Shown one piece after another: positions 16,438-22,616 of a DNA stretch of 29,323 nt. Both the position numbers and the translations under genes were made by a program. Each line of letters starts with the position of its first letter. Within the stretch, counting starts at the first letter, position 1. The stretch is taken from positions 1 to 29,323 of the forward strand of contig NZ_JOEQ01000053.1 of assembly GCF_000721075.1 (NCBI RefSeq), read 5' to 3'. This DNA is from Streptosporangium amethystogenes. GTDB taxonomy: Bacteria > Actinomycetota > Actinomycetes > Streptosporangiales > Streptosporangiaceae. Below the pieces are notes generated by a model. The model saw nothing but the letters and a program-made list of their open reading frames with translations. It did no database searches and was not told the origin of the DNA.

Positions 16438-16829
16438 GCGGACAGCTCACCCGGGCCGCGGTCGCACGGTACGTCGAGGCGCTCAACGCGCACGACGCCG
16501 ATGCGGTCGCGGCCTGCGTGAGCGAGGACTTCGTCAACGAGCACACCTCGGCCCTGGGGCGGAGCGTGACCGGCAGGCACGGCTACCGCGCCAACCTCAC
16601 CGGCTTCCTGGCCGACTTCGTGGACCTGCGCTACGAGATCGAGGACCTCCTCGTCGAGGGCGACCGTGCGTCGCTCGCCTACCGGATGTCGTTCCGGCTG
16701 GCCTCGGCGGGCGGCAGGCCGGTGGTGGTGCGCGGGGTGTTCAGGTTCCGGGTCGACGCCGACGGCCTGATCGCGCACCGCACCGACTACTGGGACAGCG
16801 GCGAGGTACGGCGGCAACTCGACACCTGA
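16419..16829 (+). CDS. SnoaL-like / NTF2-fold protein
   Basis: 136 aa. RYVEALNAHDADAVAACVSE and the ending VFRFRVDADGLIAHRTDYWD are characteristic of the SnoaL-like (polyketide cyclase-like, NTF2-fold) family of about 120-150 residues, which contains isomerases, hydratases and dehydratases as well as many proteins of unknown activity. The frame starts at GTG 16419, 19 bp before the previous stop, suggesting coupling. No separate ribosome site is evident. Last gene of the plus run; two hairpins follow. Confidence 0.75.
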   Translation: MGEPLLSGQLTRAAVARYVEALNAHDADAVAACVSEDFVNEHTSALGRSVTGRHGYRANLTGFLADFVDLRYEIEDLLVEGDRASLAYRMSFRLASAGGRPVVVRGVFRFRVDADGLIAHRTDYWDSGEVRRQLDT

Positions 16830-16830
16830 C

Positions 16831-16847
16831 CCTAAACGCCCTTTAGG
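16831..16847 (+). terminator. Small hairpin after SnoaL-like gene
   Basis: CCTAAA (16831-16836) pairs with TTTAGG (16842-16847) two bases after the stop, with a 5-nt loop. Confidence 0.45.
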
Positions 16848-16976
16848 CCGATCAAGCTTACAAACGTTCCTAAATCGCCCGTGAGGGTTTGGTGGGCGCC
16901 GGGGGCCCGTCAGCGCCGGAACGGGCTCCGGTGGGCCCCTGAGGGCTTTCTGGGCGTCGTCGAAGGCCCCGAACGC

Positions 16977-17013
16977 GAGACGGCCGGTGGGGAGGAATCC
17001 CACCGGCCGTCTC
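16977..17013. terminator. Strong bidirectional terminator between convergent genes
   Basis: Perfect 15-bp stem, GAGACGGCCGGTGGG (16977-16991) with CCCACCGGCCGTCTC (16999-17013), loop of 7 nt. It sits 16 bp from the stop of the minus-strand dioxygenase and downstream of the plus-strand SnoaL-like gene. The rest of 16848-17029 contains nothing recognisable. Confidence 0.85.
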
Positions 17014-17029
17014 TTCGGTATGGCGCGGG

Positions 17030-18106
17030 TCAGTTGCCCCAGTCCTGGTTGGGCACAACCGCCTCGGCGATGCGGAAGCTGCCGCCCGGCAGCGGCTTCT
17101 TGTCCTCCTCGCCCCTCGCCTTCACGACGTTCTTGCCGAACCCCTCCACGAGCGGGCGGCCCACGTCGCGCTTGAGCCACAGGCGCAGCAGGTGCCGGCG
17201 GCGCTCCGGCTCGGGCCAGTCGACGTAGCCGGTCCGCGAGTGCAGGGCGGCGTAGTTCAGCAGCCACTGGACGTCGCCCGGCTGGAAGTCCATGTCGATC
17301 GCGAGACCCTGCTCCTGGCTGATCTCGTCGTAGAGGTGCAGCAGTTCGATCTGTGCCTCGGTGAGCGGCGGCACACCGGGGTACTTCTGGGCAGAGAAGA
17401 TCATCGTGCTGCCCGCGTAGGTGCTGAAGACCCCGTCGACGTAGCTGCAGATCGGGGAGACGTAGGTGTTCGAGATGGCGTCGGGGTCCTGGCCCCGCCA
17501 GTCCCAGTGCCAGGGCTCGAACAGCAGGGGAGCGAGGTCGGGGCGGCGGCGCAGGATCTCGTTGTAGATCGTCGTGCCGCTCACCAGGCTGCTGGAGCCG
17601 CCCTCCTTGGAGGCACGCAGGCACATCAGCGCGACCACGTCGGAGCTGTCGGAGTGGAAGGGCAGCCGGTCGCGCACCCGCGACGGCAGCGCTCCGGGGT
17701 CGTCGAGCGTCTTGTTGGAGGTCGCGATGACGTGGTCGAGCACGTTGCCGAGCTGGTTCTGCTCCATCGGCGTGCCGAGGTGCAGGCCCATCAGGAAGAA
17801 GATCGCGCCGGCCAGCGTGTCGCCGTACTCGTCGGTGCGCAGGCCGCGGACCAGGATGAAGCCGCGCCCGGCGTCCATCTGCCGCGCGCACTCCTCGATC
17901 ATGCCGCGCGCGGCGACGAGCGGGTAGCTCTCCGCGGTCACGTCGCGCAGGTCGGGGTCGTCCTCGACGAACCGACGGCCGAGGGTCTCCAGCTCCTCGC
18001 GCTCGGCGTCGCTGAGAAGGTAGATCCACTCGGTCGTTCCGGCCAGTTCGTCACCGCGCCAGGCGGAGGGGCCGGTGATGGGGGATGAGGAAAGGTCTGT
18101 GGTCAT
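17030..18106 (-). CDS. TauD/TfdA-like Fe(II)/2-oxoglutarate dioxygenase
   Basis: 358 aa. Iron ligands: H151-x-D153 in LPFHSDSSD and a distal H289 in ALHSRTGYVD; an arginine-rich segment (ERRRHLLRLWL, 301-311) supplies the 2-oxoglutarate-binding Arg. Such enzymes hydroxylate or cleave small substrates (taurine, aryloxyacids, amino acids, betaines) with release of succinate and CO2. Sequence features (QNQLGNVLDHVIATS, RLWLKRDVGRP) place it in the broad TauD/TfdA group without pointing to one substrate. Start ATG 18106 has GGAG about 7 nt upstream. It follows, on the same strand, an ArsR regulator, a short ORF and two competing hairpins, so expression is probably controlled in its leader. Confidence 0.85.
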   Translation of the reverse strand: MTTDLSSSPITGPSAWRGDELAGTTEWIYLLSDAEREELETLGRRFVEDDPDLRDVTAESYPLVAARGMIEECARQMDAGRGFILVRGLRTDEYGDTLAGAIFFLMGLHLGTPMEQNQLGNVLDHVIATSNKTLDDPGALPSRVRDRLPFHSDSSDVVALMCLRASKEGGSSSLVSGTTIYNEILRRRPDLAPLLFEPWHWDWRGQDPDAISNTYVSPICSYVDGVFSTYAGSTMIFSAQKYPGVPPLTEAQIELLHLYDEISQEQGLAIDMDFQPGDVQWLLNYAALHSRTGYVDWPEPERRRHLLRLWLKRDVGRPLVEGFGKNVVKARGEEDKKPLPGGSFRIAEAVVPNQDWGN

Positions 18107-18191
18107 GATGCGCTCCGAGTGCTCGGGGTCGTCTCAGAAAGTGCTCGCCGGGGCGGTACACGTGATCCGGGCGGGAACGCGACGGGAGAGG

Positions 18192-18225
18192 CCGCACGAA
18201 CCGGTCGTGCGGCGGAGCCCGCCGC
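18192..18225 (-). promoter_or_regulatory. Two mutually exclusive hairpins (attenuator-like) in dioxygenase leader
   Basis: In the minus-strand RNA, GCGGCGG pairs with CCGCCGC (18225-18209, 3-nt loop). Overlapping it, CCGCACGA pairs with TCGTGCGG (18212-18192, 5-nt loop). The two share bases 18209-18212, so only one can form fully. They begin 10 nt after the stop of the 42-codon ORF and lie about 85 nt before the dioxygenase start: the arrangement of a leader-peptide attenuator. Confidence 0.55.
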
Positions 18226-18235
18226 GACGCCAGGG

Positions 18236-18364
18236 TCAGAAGGGGGTCTGCGGATCCCCGGCGGCGGTACCTGGGCGCAGGCCCTTGCGCGGCGGGCGGA
18301 TCCGCATCGGATCCCTGGGACAGGGCAGGCTGGACCCGAAGCCTGGCACGGCTACCTGGGTCAT
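18236..18364 (-). CDS. 42-aa Pro/Arg-rich small ORF (leader peptide or peptide precursor)
   Basis: ATG 18364 is preceded by GGAGAG with correct spacing and by a good promoter (18426-18397), so translation is likely. The peptide begins MTQVAVPGFGSS and contains LPCPRDPMRIRPPRKG. It has nine prolines, six arginines and one cysteine, no membrane segment and no recognised family. It ends 129 bp before the dioxygenase, and two competing hairpins lie in that interval. It may be a regulatory leader whose translation controls the hairpins, or a small peptide modified by the dioxygenase. I cannot choose between these from sequence alone, and chance cannot be fully excluded. Confidence 0.5.
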   Translation of the reverse strand: MTQVAVPGFGSSLPCPRDPMRIRPPRKGLRPGTAAGDPQTPF

Positions 18365-18396
18365 GGTTCTCTCCTGCGGCTGGTGGTTCTCCCGCC

Positions 18397-18426
18397 ACGC
18401 TAGACCGGTGCCAAAGGTTCCGTCAA
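18397..18426 (-). promoter_or_regulatory. Promoter for small ORF and dioxygenase
   Basis: Minus strand -35 TTGACG (18426-18421), 18-bp spacer, -10 TAGCGT (18402-18397). Predicted transcription start about 26 nt before ATG 18364. It lies in the gap after the ArsR stop (18492), so the downstream genes need not depend on the ArsR promoter. Confidence 0.65.
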
Positions 18427-18491
18427 TAGAGATGTCGTCTCGCCCTCCGTTACGCCCGTGTGTCTTTGCGGCCCCCGGGGCGGAGACGGCC

Positions 18492-18833
18492 TCAGCGGGC
18501 CTCTCCGGTGCGGCGCTCCCGCTTTCCCCGGGTGATCTCGGTGCCCAGCGCGTCGAGGCGCTGGGTCCAGAAGTGCCGGTAGCGGTCGAGCCACATGTCC
18601 ACCTCCCGCAGCGGGGCGGGGTCGACGGCGTACAGGCGCCGCGTTCCCTGGGCGCGCACGGTCGCGAACCCGTTGTCTCGCAGCACGCGCAGGTGCTGCG
18701 AGACGCCGGGCTGGGAGATCCCGAACTCCTCCTGCACCACGGCGCTGATCTCGCCGGCCGCCCGCTCGCCGTCGGCGAGCAACTCCAGGATCCGGCGCCG
18801 GACGGGGTCACCGAGAACGTCGAGTGCGTGCAT
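18492..18833 (-). CDS. ArsR-family transcriptional regulator
   Basis: 113-aa winged-helix repressor: VLGDPVRRRILELLADGE, AGEISAVVQEEFGISQPGVS and QHLRVLRDNGFATVRAQGTR give helices and wing in order. No cysteine-rich metal-binding motif (such as ELCVCDL) is present, so it is probably a non-metal sensor, as in the SdpR/HTH_5 subgroup. A candidate -10 (GATAGT, plus strand 18845-18840) ends 6 nt before ATG 18833, and only a poorly spaced GAGG is present, so the transcript may be leaderless. Probable regulator of the dioxygenase unit behind it; the target site is not proven. Confidence 0.85.
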   Translation of the reverse strand: MHALDVLGDPVRRRILELLADGERAAGEISAVVQEEFGISQPGVSQHLRVLRDNGFATVRAQGTRRLYAVDPAPLREVDMWLDRYRHFWTQRLDALGTEITRGKRERRTGEAR

Positions 18834-18996
18834 GACCTCACTATCTCAGTGTCGGCTCAGATGGGGGAATTCCGCGGCCGACTGAACCGTCCGGCCGCCT
18901 CAATATGCCTCCCACCTGGACGTATGCGCCGCGGGATGATGCCATGGGAGGAGAGGGATGCCCGGAGAACCGGCACCTGTGATCCAGGAGGCCACA

Positions 18997-19191
18997 GTGA
19001 AGGCAACCGTAGGTGACAAGCTGATCGTGGAGGGGGCCCACAGCGGCGACCCCCGCAAGGTCGGGTTCATCGTCGAGCTCCATCACCAGGACGGAAGCCC
19101 GCCCTACGTGGTCCGCTGGGAGGACGACCAGCACGAGAGCCTCGTCTTTCCTGGGCCTGACGCCCGTGTGGTGTCGAAGACGCCGGAGTAG
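18997..19191 (+). CDS. DUF1918 small protein
   Basis: 64 aa beginning MKATVGDKLIVEGAHSGDPR and ending with VVRWEDDQHESLVFPGPDA, the standard DUF1918 sequence of actinobacteria (about 60 aa, SH3-like barrel, function unknown). GTG 18997 is preferred because AGGAGG (18986-18991) lies 5 nt upstream and it matches the family start. An in-frame ATG at 18958, with its own GGAGG, would add 13 residues and is a real alternative. Confidence 0.85.
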   Translation: MKATVGDKLIVEGAHSGDPRKVGFIVELHHQDGSPPYVVRWEDDQHESLVFPGPDARVVSKTPE

Positions 19192-19230
19192 GCGGCGCCT
19201 CAAGCCCGTTTGGTGAGAATCGCCCATGGC

Positions 19231-19255
19231 GGGGCGGCCGGGACCGCTCCGCCCC
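19231..19255. terminator. Hairpin between DUF1918 and aldo/keto reductase genes
   Basis: GGGGCGG (19231-19237) pairs with CCGCCCC (19249-19255), 11-nt loop, 40 bp after the DUF1918 stop. Confidence 0.4.
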
Positions 19256-19287
19256 GGACGAGGGCGATCCCACCGCGTCGCGCGGAC

Positions 19288-19293
19288 TACGAT
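19288..19293 (+). promoter_or_regulatory. -10 element for a leaderless aldo/keto reductase mRNA
   Basis: TACGAT (TAnnnT type) ends 7 nt before GTG 19301, which places the transcription start at or next to the start codon; no Shine-Dalgarno sequence is present. Leaderless mRNAs are common in actinobacteria. Confidence 0.5.
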
Positions 19294-19300
19294 CGCCGAT

Positions 19301-20278
19301 GTGCAGAAGCGTGAATTGGGTAGAACCGGCAGGAACATCGGCGTCGTCGGACTCGGCGCGTGGCAGTTGGGGGCCGACTGGGGTGAGGTCGGTGAGGACG
19401 AGGCGCTGGCCACCCTCAACGCCGCCGTGGACGCCGGGGTCACCTTCGTCGACACCGCCGATGTGTACGGCGACGGGCGCAGCGAGCAGATCGTCTTGCA
19501 GCTGATCAAGGACAGGCCCGGACTGACCGTGGCCACCAAGATGGGCCGCCGCGTCGCCCAGGAGCCGTCCGCCTACACCCTGGACAACTTCCGGGCCTGG
19601 ACCGACCGTTCCCGGGCAAATCTCGGTGTCGACACCCTCGACCTGGTGCAGTTGCACTGTCCGCCCACCCCGGTCTACTCCTCGGACAAGGTCTTCGACG
19701 CGCTCGACACCATCGTGGGGGAGGGCCGCGTGGCCGCCTACGGGGTGAGCGTGGAGACCTGCGAGGAGGCGCTGACCGCGATCGCCCGGCCGAACGTGGC
19801 CACCGTTCAGATCATCCTCAACGCCTTCCGGCTCAAGCCGCTGGAGAGAGTGCTCCCGGCGGCGGCCGCGGCCGGGGTCGGCGTCATCGCCCGTGTCCCG
19901 CTGGCCAGCGGCCTGCTGTCCGGCAAGTACGACGAGTCCACCGTCTTCGCCGCCGACGACCACCGCACCTTCAACCGGCACGGCGAGTCCTTCGACGTCG
20001 GTGAGACGTTCTCCGGGGTCGACTACGCCACCGGCCTGGAGGCGGTGCGCCGCCTGGCCCCGCTGGTGCCGCCCCAGATCACCATGGCGCAGTTCGCGCT
20101 GCGCTGGATCATCGACCAGCCCGGCGTCTCCGTGGTCATCCCCGGTGCGCGCAACCCCGTCCAGGCCCGTGCCAACGCGGCCGCCGCCGCGTTCGACGCG
20201 CTGCCCGAGGCCACTCTCCAGGGTGTGCGGGAGATCTATGACGAGCTGATCCGCCCCCAGGTCCACCAGCGCTGGTGA
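19301..20278 (+). CDS. Aldo/keto reductase
   Basis: 325-aa NADP-dependent oxidoreductase. Catalytic tetrad residues: D51 (FVDTADVYG), Y56, K80 (VATKMG) and H119 (LVQLHCPP). The C-terminal cofactor segment VVIPGARNPVQARANA is intact. Length is normal (about 320). GTG 19301 is selected because the protein then starts MQKRELGRTGRNIGVVGLG as in homologues; the longer open frame is arginine-rich and atypical. Reduces aldehydes or ketones; physiological substrate unknown. Its stop overlaps the next start (GTGA at 20275). Confidence 0.88.
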   Translation: MQKRELGRTGRNIGVVGLGAWQLGADWGEVGEDEALATLNAAVDAGVTFVDTADVYGDGRSEQIVLQLIKDRPGLTVATKMGRRVAQEPSAYTLDNFRAWTDRSRANLGVDTLDLVQLHCPPTPVYSSDKVFDALDTIVGEGRVAAYGVSVETCEEALTAIARPNVATVQIILNAFRLKPLERVLPAAAAAGVGVIARVPLASGLLSGKYDESTVFAADDHRTFNRHGESFDVGETFSGVDYATGLEAVRRLAPLVPPQITMAQFALRWIIDQPGVSVVIPGARNPVQARANAAAAAFDALPEATLQGVREIYDELIRPQVHQRW

Positions 20279-20463
20279 ACCGCGGTGGAAGTACGGAGGC
20301 GCTGACCGTCCTGCCCCGCTACCGCGACCTCGCGGAGCGGGAGTTCTCCGGCATCTGCGGGATCTGCCGCCACATGCTGAGACGCGCCGCGGGCGAGCGC
20401 GACGCCCTCCTGCACGCGCCGGCGCTCCTTTCGCCGCCCGGGGAGGCGGACCCCCTGGGGTGA
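20275..20463 (+). CDS. Hypothetical 62-aa protein with CxxC
   Basis: GTG 20275 overlaps the aldo/keto reductase stop by 4 bp, and a strong terminator starts at its last codon, which supports a real, translationally coupled gene. The protein has a single CGIC pair (FSGICGICRHML) preceded by RYRDLAEREF; nothing else is recognised. Two cysteines could bind metal in a dimer or be redox active. No independent ribosome site. Could also be chance coding before the terminator. Confidence 0.45.
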   Translation: MNRGGSTEALTVLPRYRDLAEREFSGICGICRHMLRRAAGERDALLHAPALLSPPGEADPLG

Positions 20464-20495
20464 GCCCGCCCTCCGCGAGGGCGGAGGGCGGGCTC
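20462..20495. terminator. Very strong bidirectional terminator
   Basis: Perfect 15-bp stem, GAGCCCGCCCTCCGC (20462-20476) with GCGGAGGGCGGGCTC (20481-20495), 4-nt loop, between the convergent stops at 20463 and 20507. Confidence 0.9.
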
Positions 20496-20506
20496 CGGGC
20501 GTACCG

Positions 20507-21478
20507 TCAGCCGAACAGGGCCCGGCGCAGCGCGACCACCCGCTCGGCGGAGGCGCGGCGGCTGATCTCCGCCTGCGGGAGCATCCCGTCGAAGCCGTGG
20601 AAGGCGCCCGGGTAGAGATGGAACTCGGTGGAGACACCCGCCTGAACCAGCCGCAGGACGTAGTCGACGCACTCGTCCCTGAAGACCTCCAGCTCACCGA
20701 CGTCGACGTACGCCGGGGGCAGGCCCGATAGGTCGGCCGCCCTGGCCGGGGCCGCGTACGGGGAGACGTCCTCGCCGCCCGCCCGCTCACCCAGCAGGGC
20801 CTTCCAGCCCAGGAGGTTCGCCGCCCGGTTCCACACGATCGCCTCGGCGAACTCCAGGCTGGACGGGGTGGTGTTGCGGTCGTCCAGCATCGGGCAGATC
20901 AGTAGCTGGAACGCCAGGGCCGGGCCGCCCCGGTCGCGGGCGAGCAGTACGGTTCCGGCGGCCAGACCGCCTCCGGCGCTGATCCCGCCCACCGCGATGC
21001 GGTCCGGGTCCACCCCCAGTTCGGCGGCGTTCTTGACGGTCCACACCAGACCCGCGTAGCAGTCCTCGACCGGCGCCGGGTCCGGGTGCTCGGGAGCCAG
21101 CCGGTAGTCGACCGAGACGATCACGCATCCCAGTTCGGCGACGTAGTCGTTGAGGCGCGCGTCCTCCATCTCGACCCCGCCGAGGATCATCCCGCCGCCG
21201 TGGATCCAGTACAGGCAGGGAACGGCTTCCCGCCGCCCGGCCGGCCGGTAGATACGTAGCCGGATGTCGGGGTCGCCGTCCGGGCCCGGCACCGTCCGGT
21301 CCTCGATCGTGACCCGCTCGTCCGGCGGGAGCGGAGCCATCGCGGCGCGCGCCGCGCTCAGCTGGAGACGGATGCCTGGCAGGTCCTCCAGCCGTAGGGC
21401 ACCGAGGTCCGCGACCGGCAGAGGATTCGCCTCAAGGGCGGCGGCCAGTCCGGGATCAAGGTTCGGATGAAATGCCAT
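20507..21478 (-). CDS. Alpha/beta hydrolase, HSL-type esterase/lipase
   Basis: 323-aa hydrolase of the hormone-sensitive-lipase family. Oxyanion motif HGGG (93-96), nucleophile S167 in GGISAGGG, acid D268 (VFRDECVDYV) and H294 (GAFHGFD). YRLAPEHPDPAPVEDCYAG is the family signature. Cleaves short acyl esters or related bonds. ATG 21478 is chosen because GGGAG lies 4 nt upstream; a longer frame exists but lacks support. Monocistronic and facing a strong terminator. Confidence 0.9.
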   Translation of the reverse strand: MAFHPNLDPGLAAALEANPLPVADLGALRLEDLPGIRLQLSAARAAMAPLPPDERVTIEDRTVPGPDGDPDIRLRIYRPAGRREAVPCLYWIHGGGMILGGVEMEDARLNDYVAELGCVIVSVDYRLAPEHPDPAPVEDCYAGLVWTVKNAAELGVDPDRIAVGGISAGGGLAAGTVLLARDRGGPALAFQLLICPMLDDRNTTPSSLEFAEAIVWNRAANLLGWKALLGERAGGEDVSPYAAPARAADLSGLPPAYVDVGELEVFRDECVDYVLRLVQAGVSTEFHLYPGAFHGFDGMLPQAEISRRASAERVVALRRALFG

Positions 21479-21746
21479 ATCACTCCCATGAGATCGGTCC
21501 CTTCCGTTGATCATGCGTGAACCCGCACTCCCTCCACAACCGCGACATGGCTGAGCCGAGGGCACCGCCGGCCGCCACCCGGCCGGCTCGGGGCCACGGG
21601 TGAGGGGGGAGAGGTGAATTCCGCACCGATCGCGGAAGCCACCGCCAGAAATAAACCCCGATAAAAATCATTGGCGCCGAGGCCGGCTTTGCCCTTCAAT
21701 GAACAAAGGCAGGGGCACCCGCCCCTGCTCAGGGAAAGGAGAGGCC
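21479..21746. other. 268-bp gap with two hairpins
   Basis: Contains a perfect 8-bp hairpin GCCGGCCG/CGGCCGGC (21567-21574 and 21580-21587) and a second, GCAGGGGC/GCCCCTGC (21709-21716 and 21721-21728, 4-nt loop). The second lies just before the ribosome site of the 31-codon ORF. An A/T-rich stretch around 21650-21672 may carry a promoter. No larger gene is supported. Confidence 0.5.
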
Positions 21747-21842
21747 GTGAACCACGGTGCATCGCCGGTCTGGCAGCTGAAGTTCCTCATGTCCTCCCTG
21801 CTCAACAGTCTCGGTCAGGTCCCAGGGCGGTCAGGCGGATAA
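21747..21842 (+). CDS. 31-aa small ORF between hairpins
   Basis: GTG 21747 has GGAG 5 nt upstream (AAAGGAGAGGCC-GTG) and runs to TAA 21840-21842. The peptide contains WQLKFLMSSLLNSLGQ, which would form an amphipathic or membrane-associating helix, followed by a Gly/Arg tail. A hairpin immediately precedes the ribosome site and a terminator follows within 50 bp, so it looks like a self-contained short transcript. No family recognised. It lies upstream of a tRNA array; whether it is functionally linked is unknown. Confidence 0.45.
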   Translation: MNHGASPVWQLKFLMSSLLNSLGQVPGRSGG

Positions 21843-21863
21843 ATCCCGAAAGGGAAACCGTCG

Positions 21864-21892
21864 AGCCGCCAGAGACCCCGTCGCAGGCGGCT
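21864..21892 (+). terminator. Terminator after 31-aa ORF
   Basis: AGCCGCC (21864-21870) pairs with GGCGGCT (21886-21892), followed by TCTTCATTT, one of the few T-rich tails in the window. Confidence 0.6.
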
Positions 21893-22056
21893 TCTTCATT
21901 TCCCCGGCCGGGTACGACCGCTTTCCCGGCGGTGACCGGACGGCTGTTTTCCACGATGGACAACTGCACAGTGCAGCACGTTGAACGCGAATTCGTTCGA
22001 GCTCCCCTTCCGGGGGGCGCGGAAGGATTCACCCCCGGGAGATTCCTGGGAGACAC

Positions 22057-22128
22057 GCCGCAGAGGCCGAACCGGTAAGGCAGCCGGCTTCCACCCGGCA
22101 GGACGGGGTTCGAGTCCCCGCTGCGGCT
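22057..22128 (+). tRNA. tRNA-Gly(TCC)-like gene
   Basis: Acceptor GCCGCAG (22057-22063) pairs 7/7 with CTGCGGC (22121-22127), discriminator T. D stem GCC/GGC is 3 bp. Anticodon stem GCCGG/CCGGC surrounds loop CTTCCAC, anticodon TCC (22090-22092), glycine. T stem CGGGG/CCCCG surrounds TTCGAGT. No CCA encoded. Position 8 is A instead of the conserved T and the D stem is short, so it is a non-standard or accessory tRNA. Flanking 21893-22056 shows a CCTTCC/GGAAGG hairpin and a CTGCA-cag-TGCAG dyad but no gene. A small GCCCT/AGGGC hairpin follows the tRNA. Confidence 0.7.
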
Positions 22129-22207
22129 CCGCCCTGAAAGAAGAGGGCCATGGGACTGGGACTCGGCGAGGGGAGTGGCGACCCCCGCCCGGTCGGCAGG
22201 CCCGCGG

Positions 22208-22245
22208 CGCGTCCGGTACGGCCCACGCCAACCGGCCCGGACGCG
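22208..22245 (+). repeat. 9-bp inverted repeat before the split tRNA
   Basis: CGCGTCCGG (22208-22216) and CCGGACGCG (22237-22245) form a hairpin that ends 3 nt before the tRNA-Pro-like 5' end; likely a processing or termination element in the tRNA array. Confidence 0.55.
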
Positions 22246-22248
22246 TGA

Positions 22249-22300
22249 CGGAACGTAGCTCAGCAGGAGGAGCATCCGGCCAGGGACCGGAAGGCCGCAG
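22249..22300 (+). pseudogene. tRNA-Pro(AGG)-like gene, 5' part, interrupted in T stem
   Basis: Acceptor CGGAACG (22249-22255), TA, D stem GCTC/GAGC, anticodon stem TCCGG/CCGGA with loop CCAGGGA (anticodon AGG, G37), variable AGGCC, then GCAG of the T stem ends at 22300. The missing 21 nt are at 24946-24966, beyond the inserted element. Together they give 73 nt with perfect acceptor and T stems. C1-G72, A73, G35-G36 and G37 are tRNA-Pro features; C33 in place of the near-universal T33 is odd. Confidence 0.85.
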
Positions 22301-22357
22301 ACATCCGATCTGCGTAAAACGTCAAGCCGTAGCTTTCAGACGCGGTGAAGAGGCCAC
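22301..22357 (-). pseudogene. Distal right end with relic of a transposase 3' end
   Basis: Positions 22321-22355 match 23280-23314 (the end of the intact transposase gene) at 26 of 35 bases, and all nine differences are transitions. The relic frame ends PRLKATA and stop where the intact gene ends PRLEAAA and stop. From each stop to the CT core is exactly 21 nt (22321-22301 and 23280-23260), so this is the right end of an IS110 element whose gene body has been lost or replaced. Confidence 0.75.
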
Positions 22358-22494
22358 TGTCCGGGACAGCGTGACGAACCTCAACGTGGCTCTGCGTGAT
22401 GGTCGTTCCGGTGGGCGGTTCTCGCCGACAGCGGTCACTTGCGGCCGGGGCGTCCCAATGATCTACAAGCGGTTCTCCAGTGCCGGCCTCTAGC

Positions 22495-22559
22495 CTCATC
22501 CGCGGCCCTTCTGCCCGACGCGACAGGGCTACGCGCGGGCAGGGGGCGACGCTGATGAG
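22495..22559 (+). repeat. Nested inverted repeats upstream of cargo gene
   Basis: Outer pair CTCATC (22495-22500) / GATGAG (22554-22559) encloses CTGCCCG (22511-22517) / CGGGCAG (22536-22542). It lies about 58 bp before the cargo start, so it could be a structured leader RNA or another guide-RNA-like element. The rest of 22358-22616 has no gene I can support. Confidence 0.4.
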
Positions 22560-22616
22560 AAAAGACCTTGACGAGGTCCGAGAACGGCCGGGTGCCCGCC
22601 GGCATACGGAGGCTCC

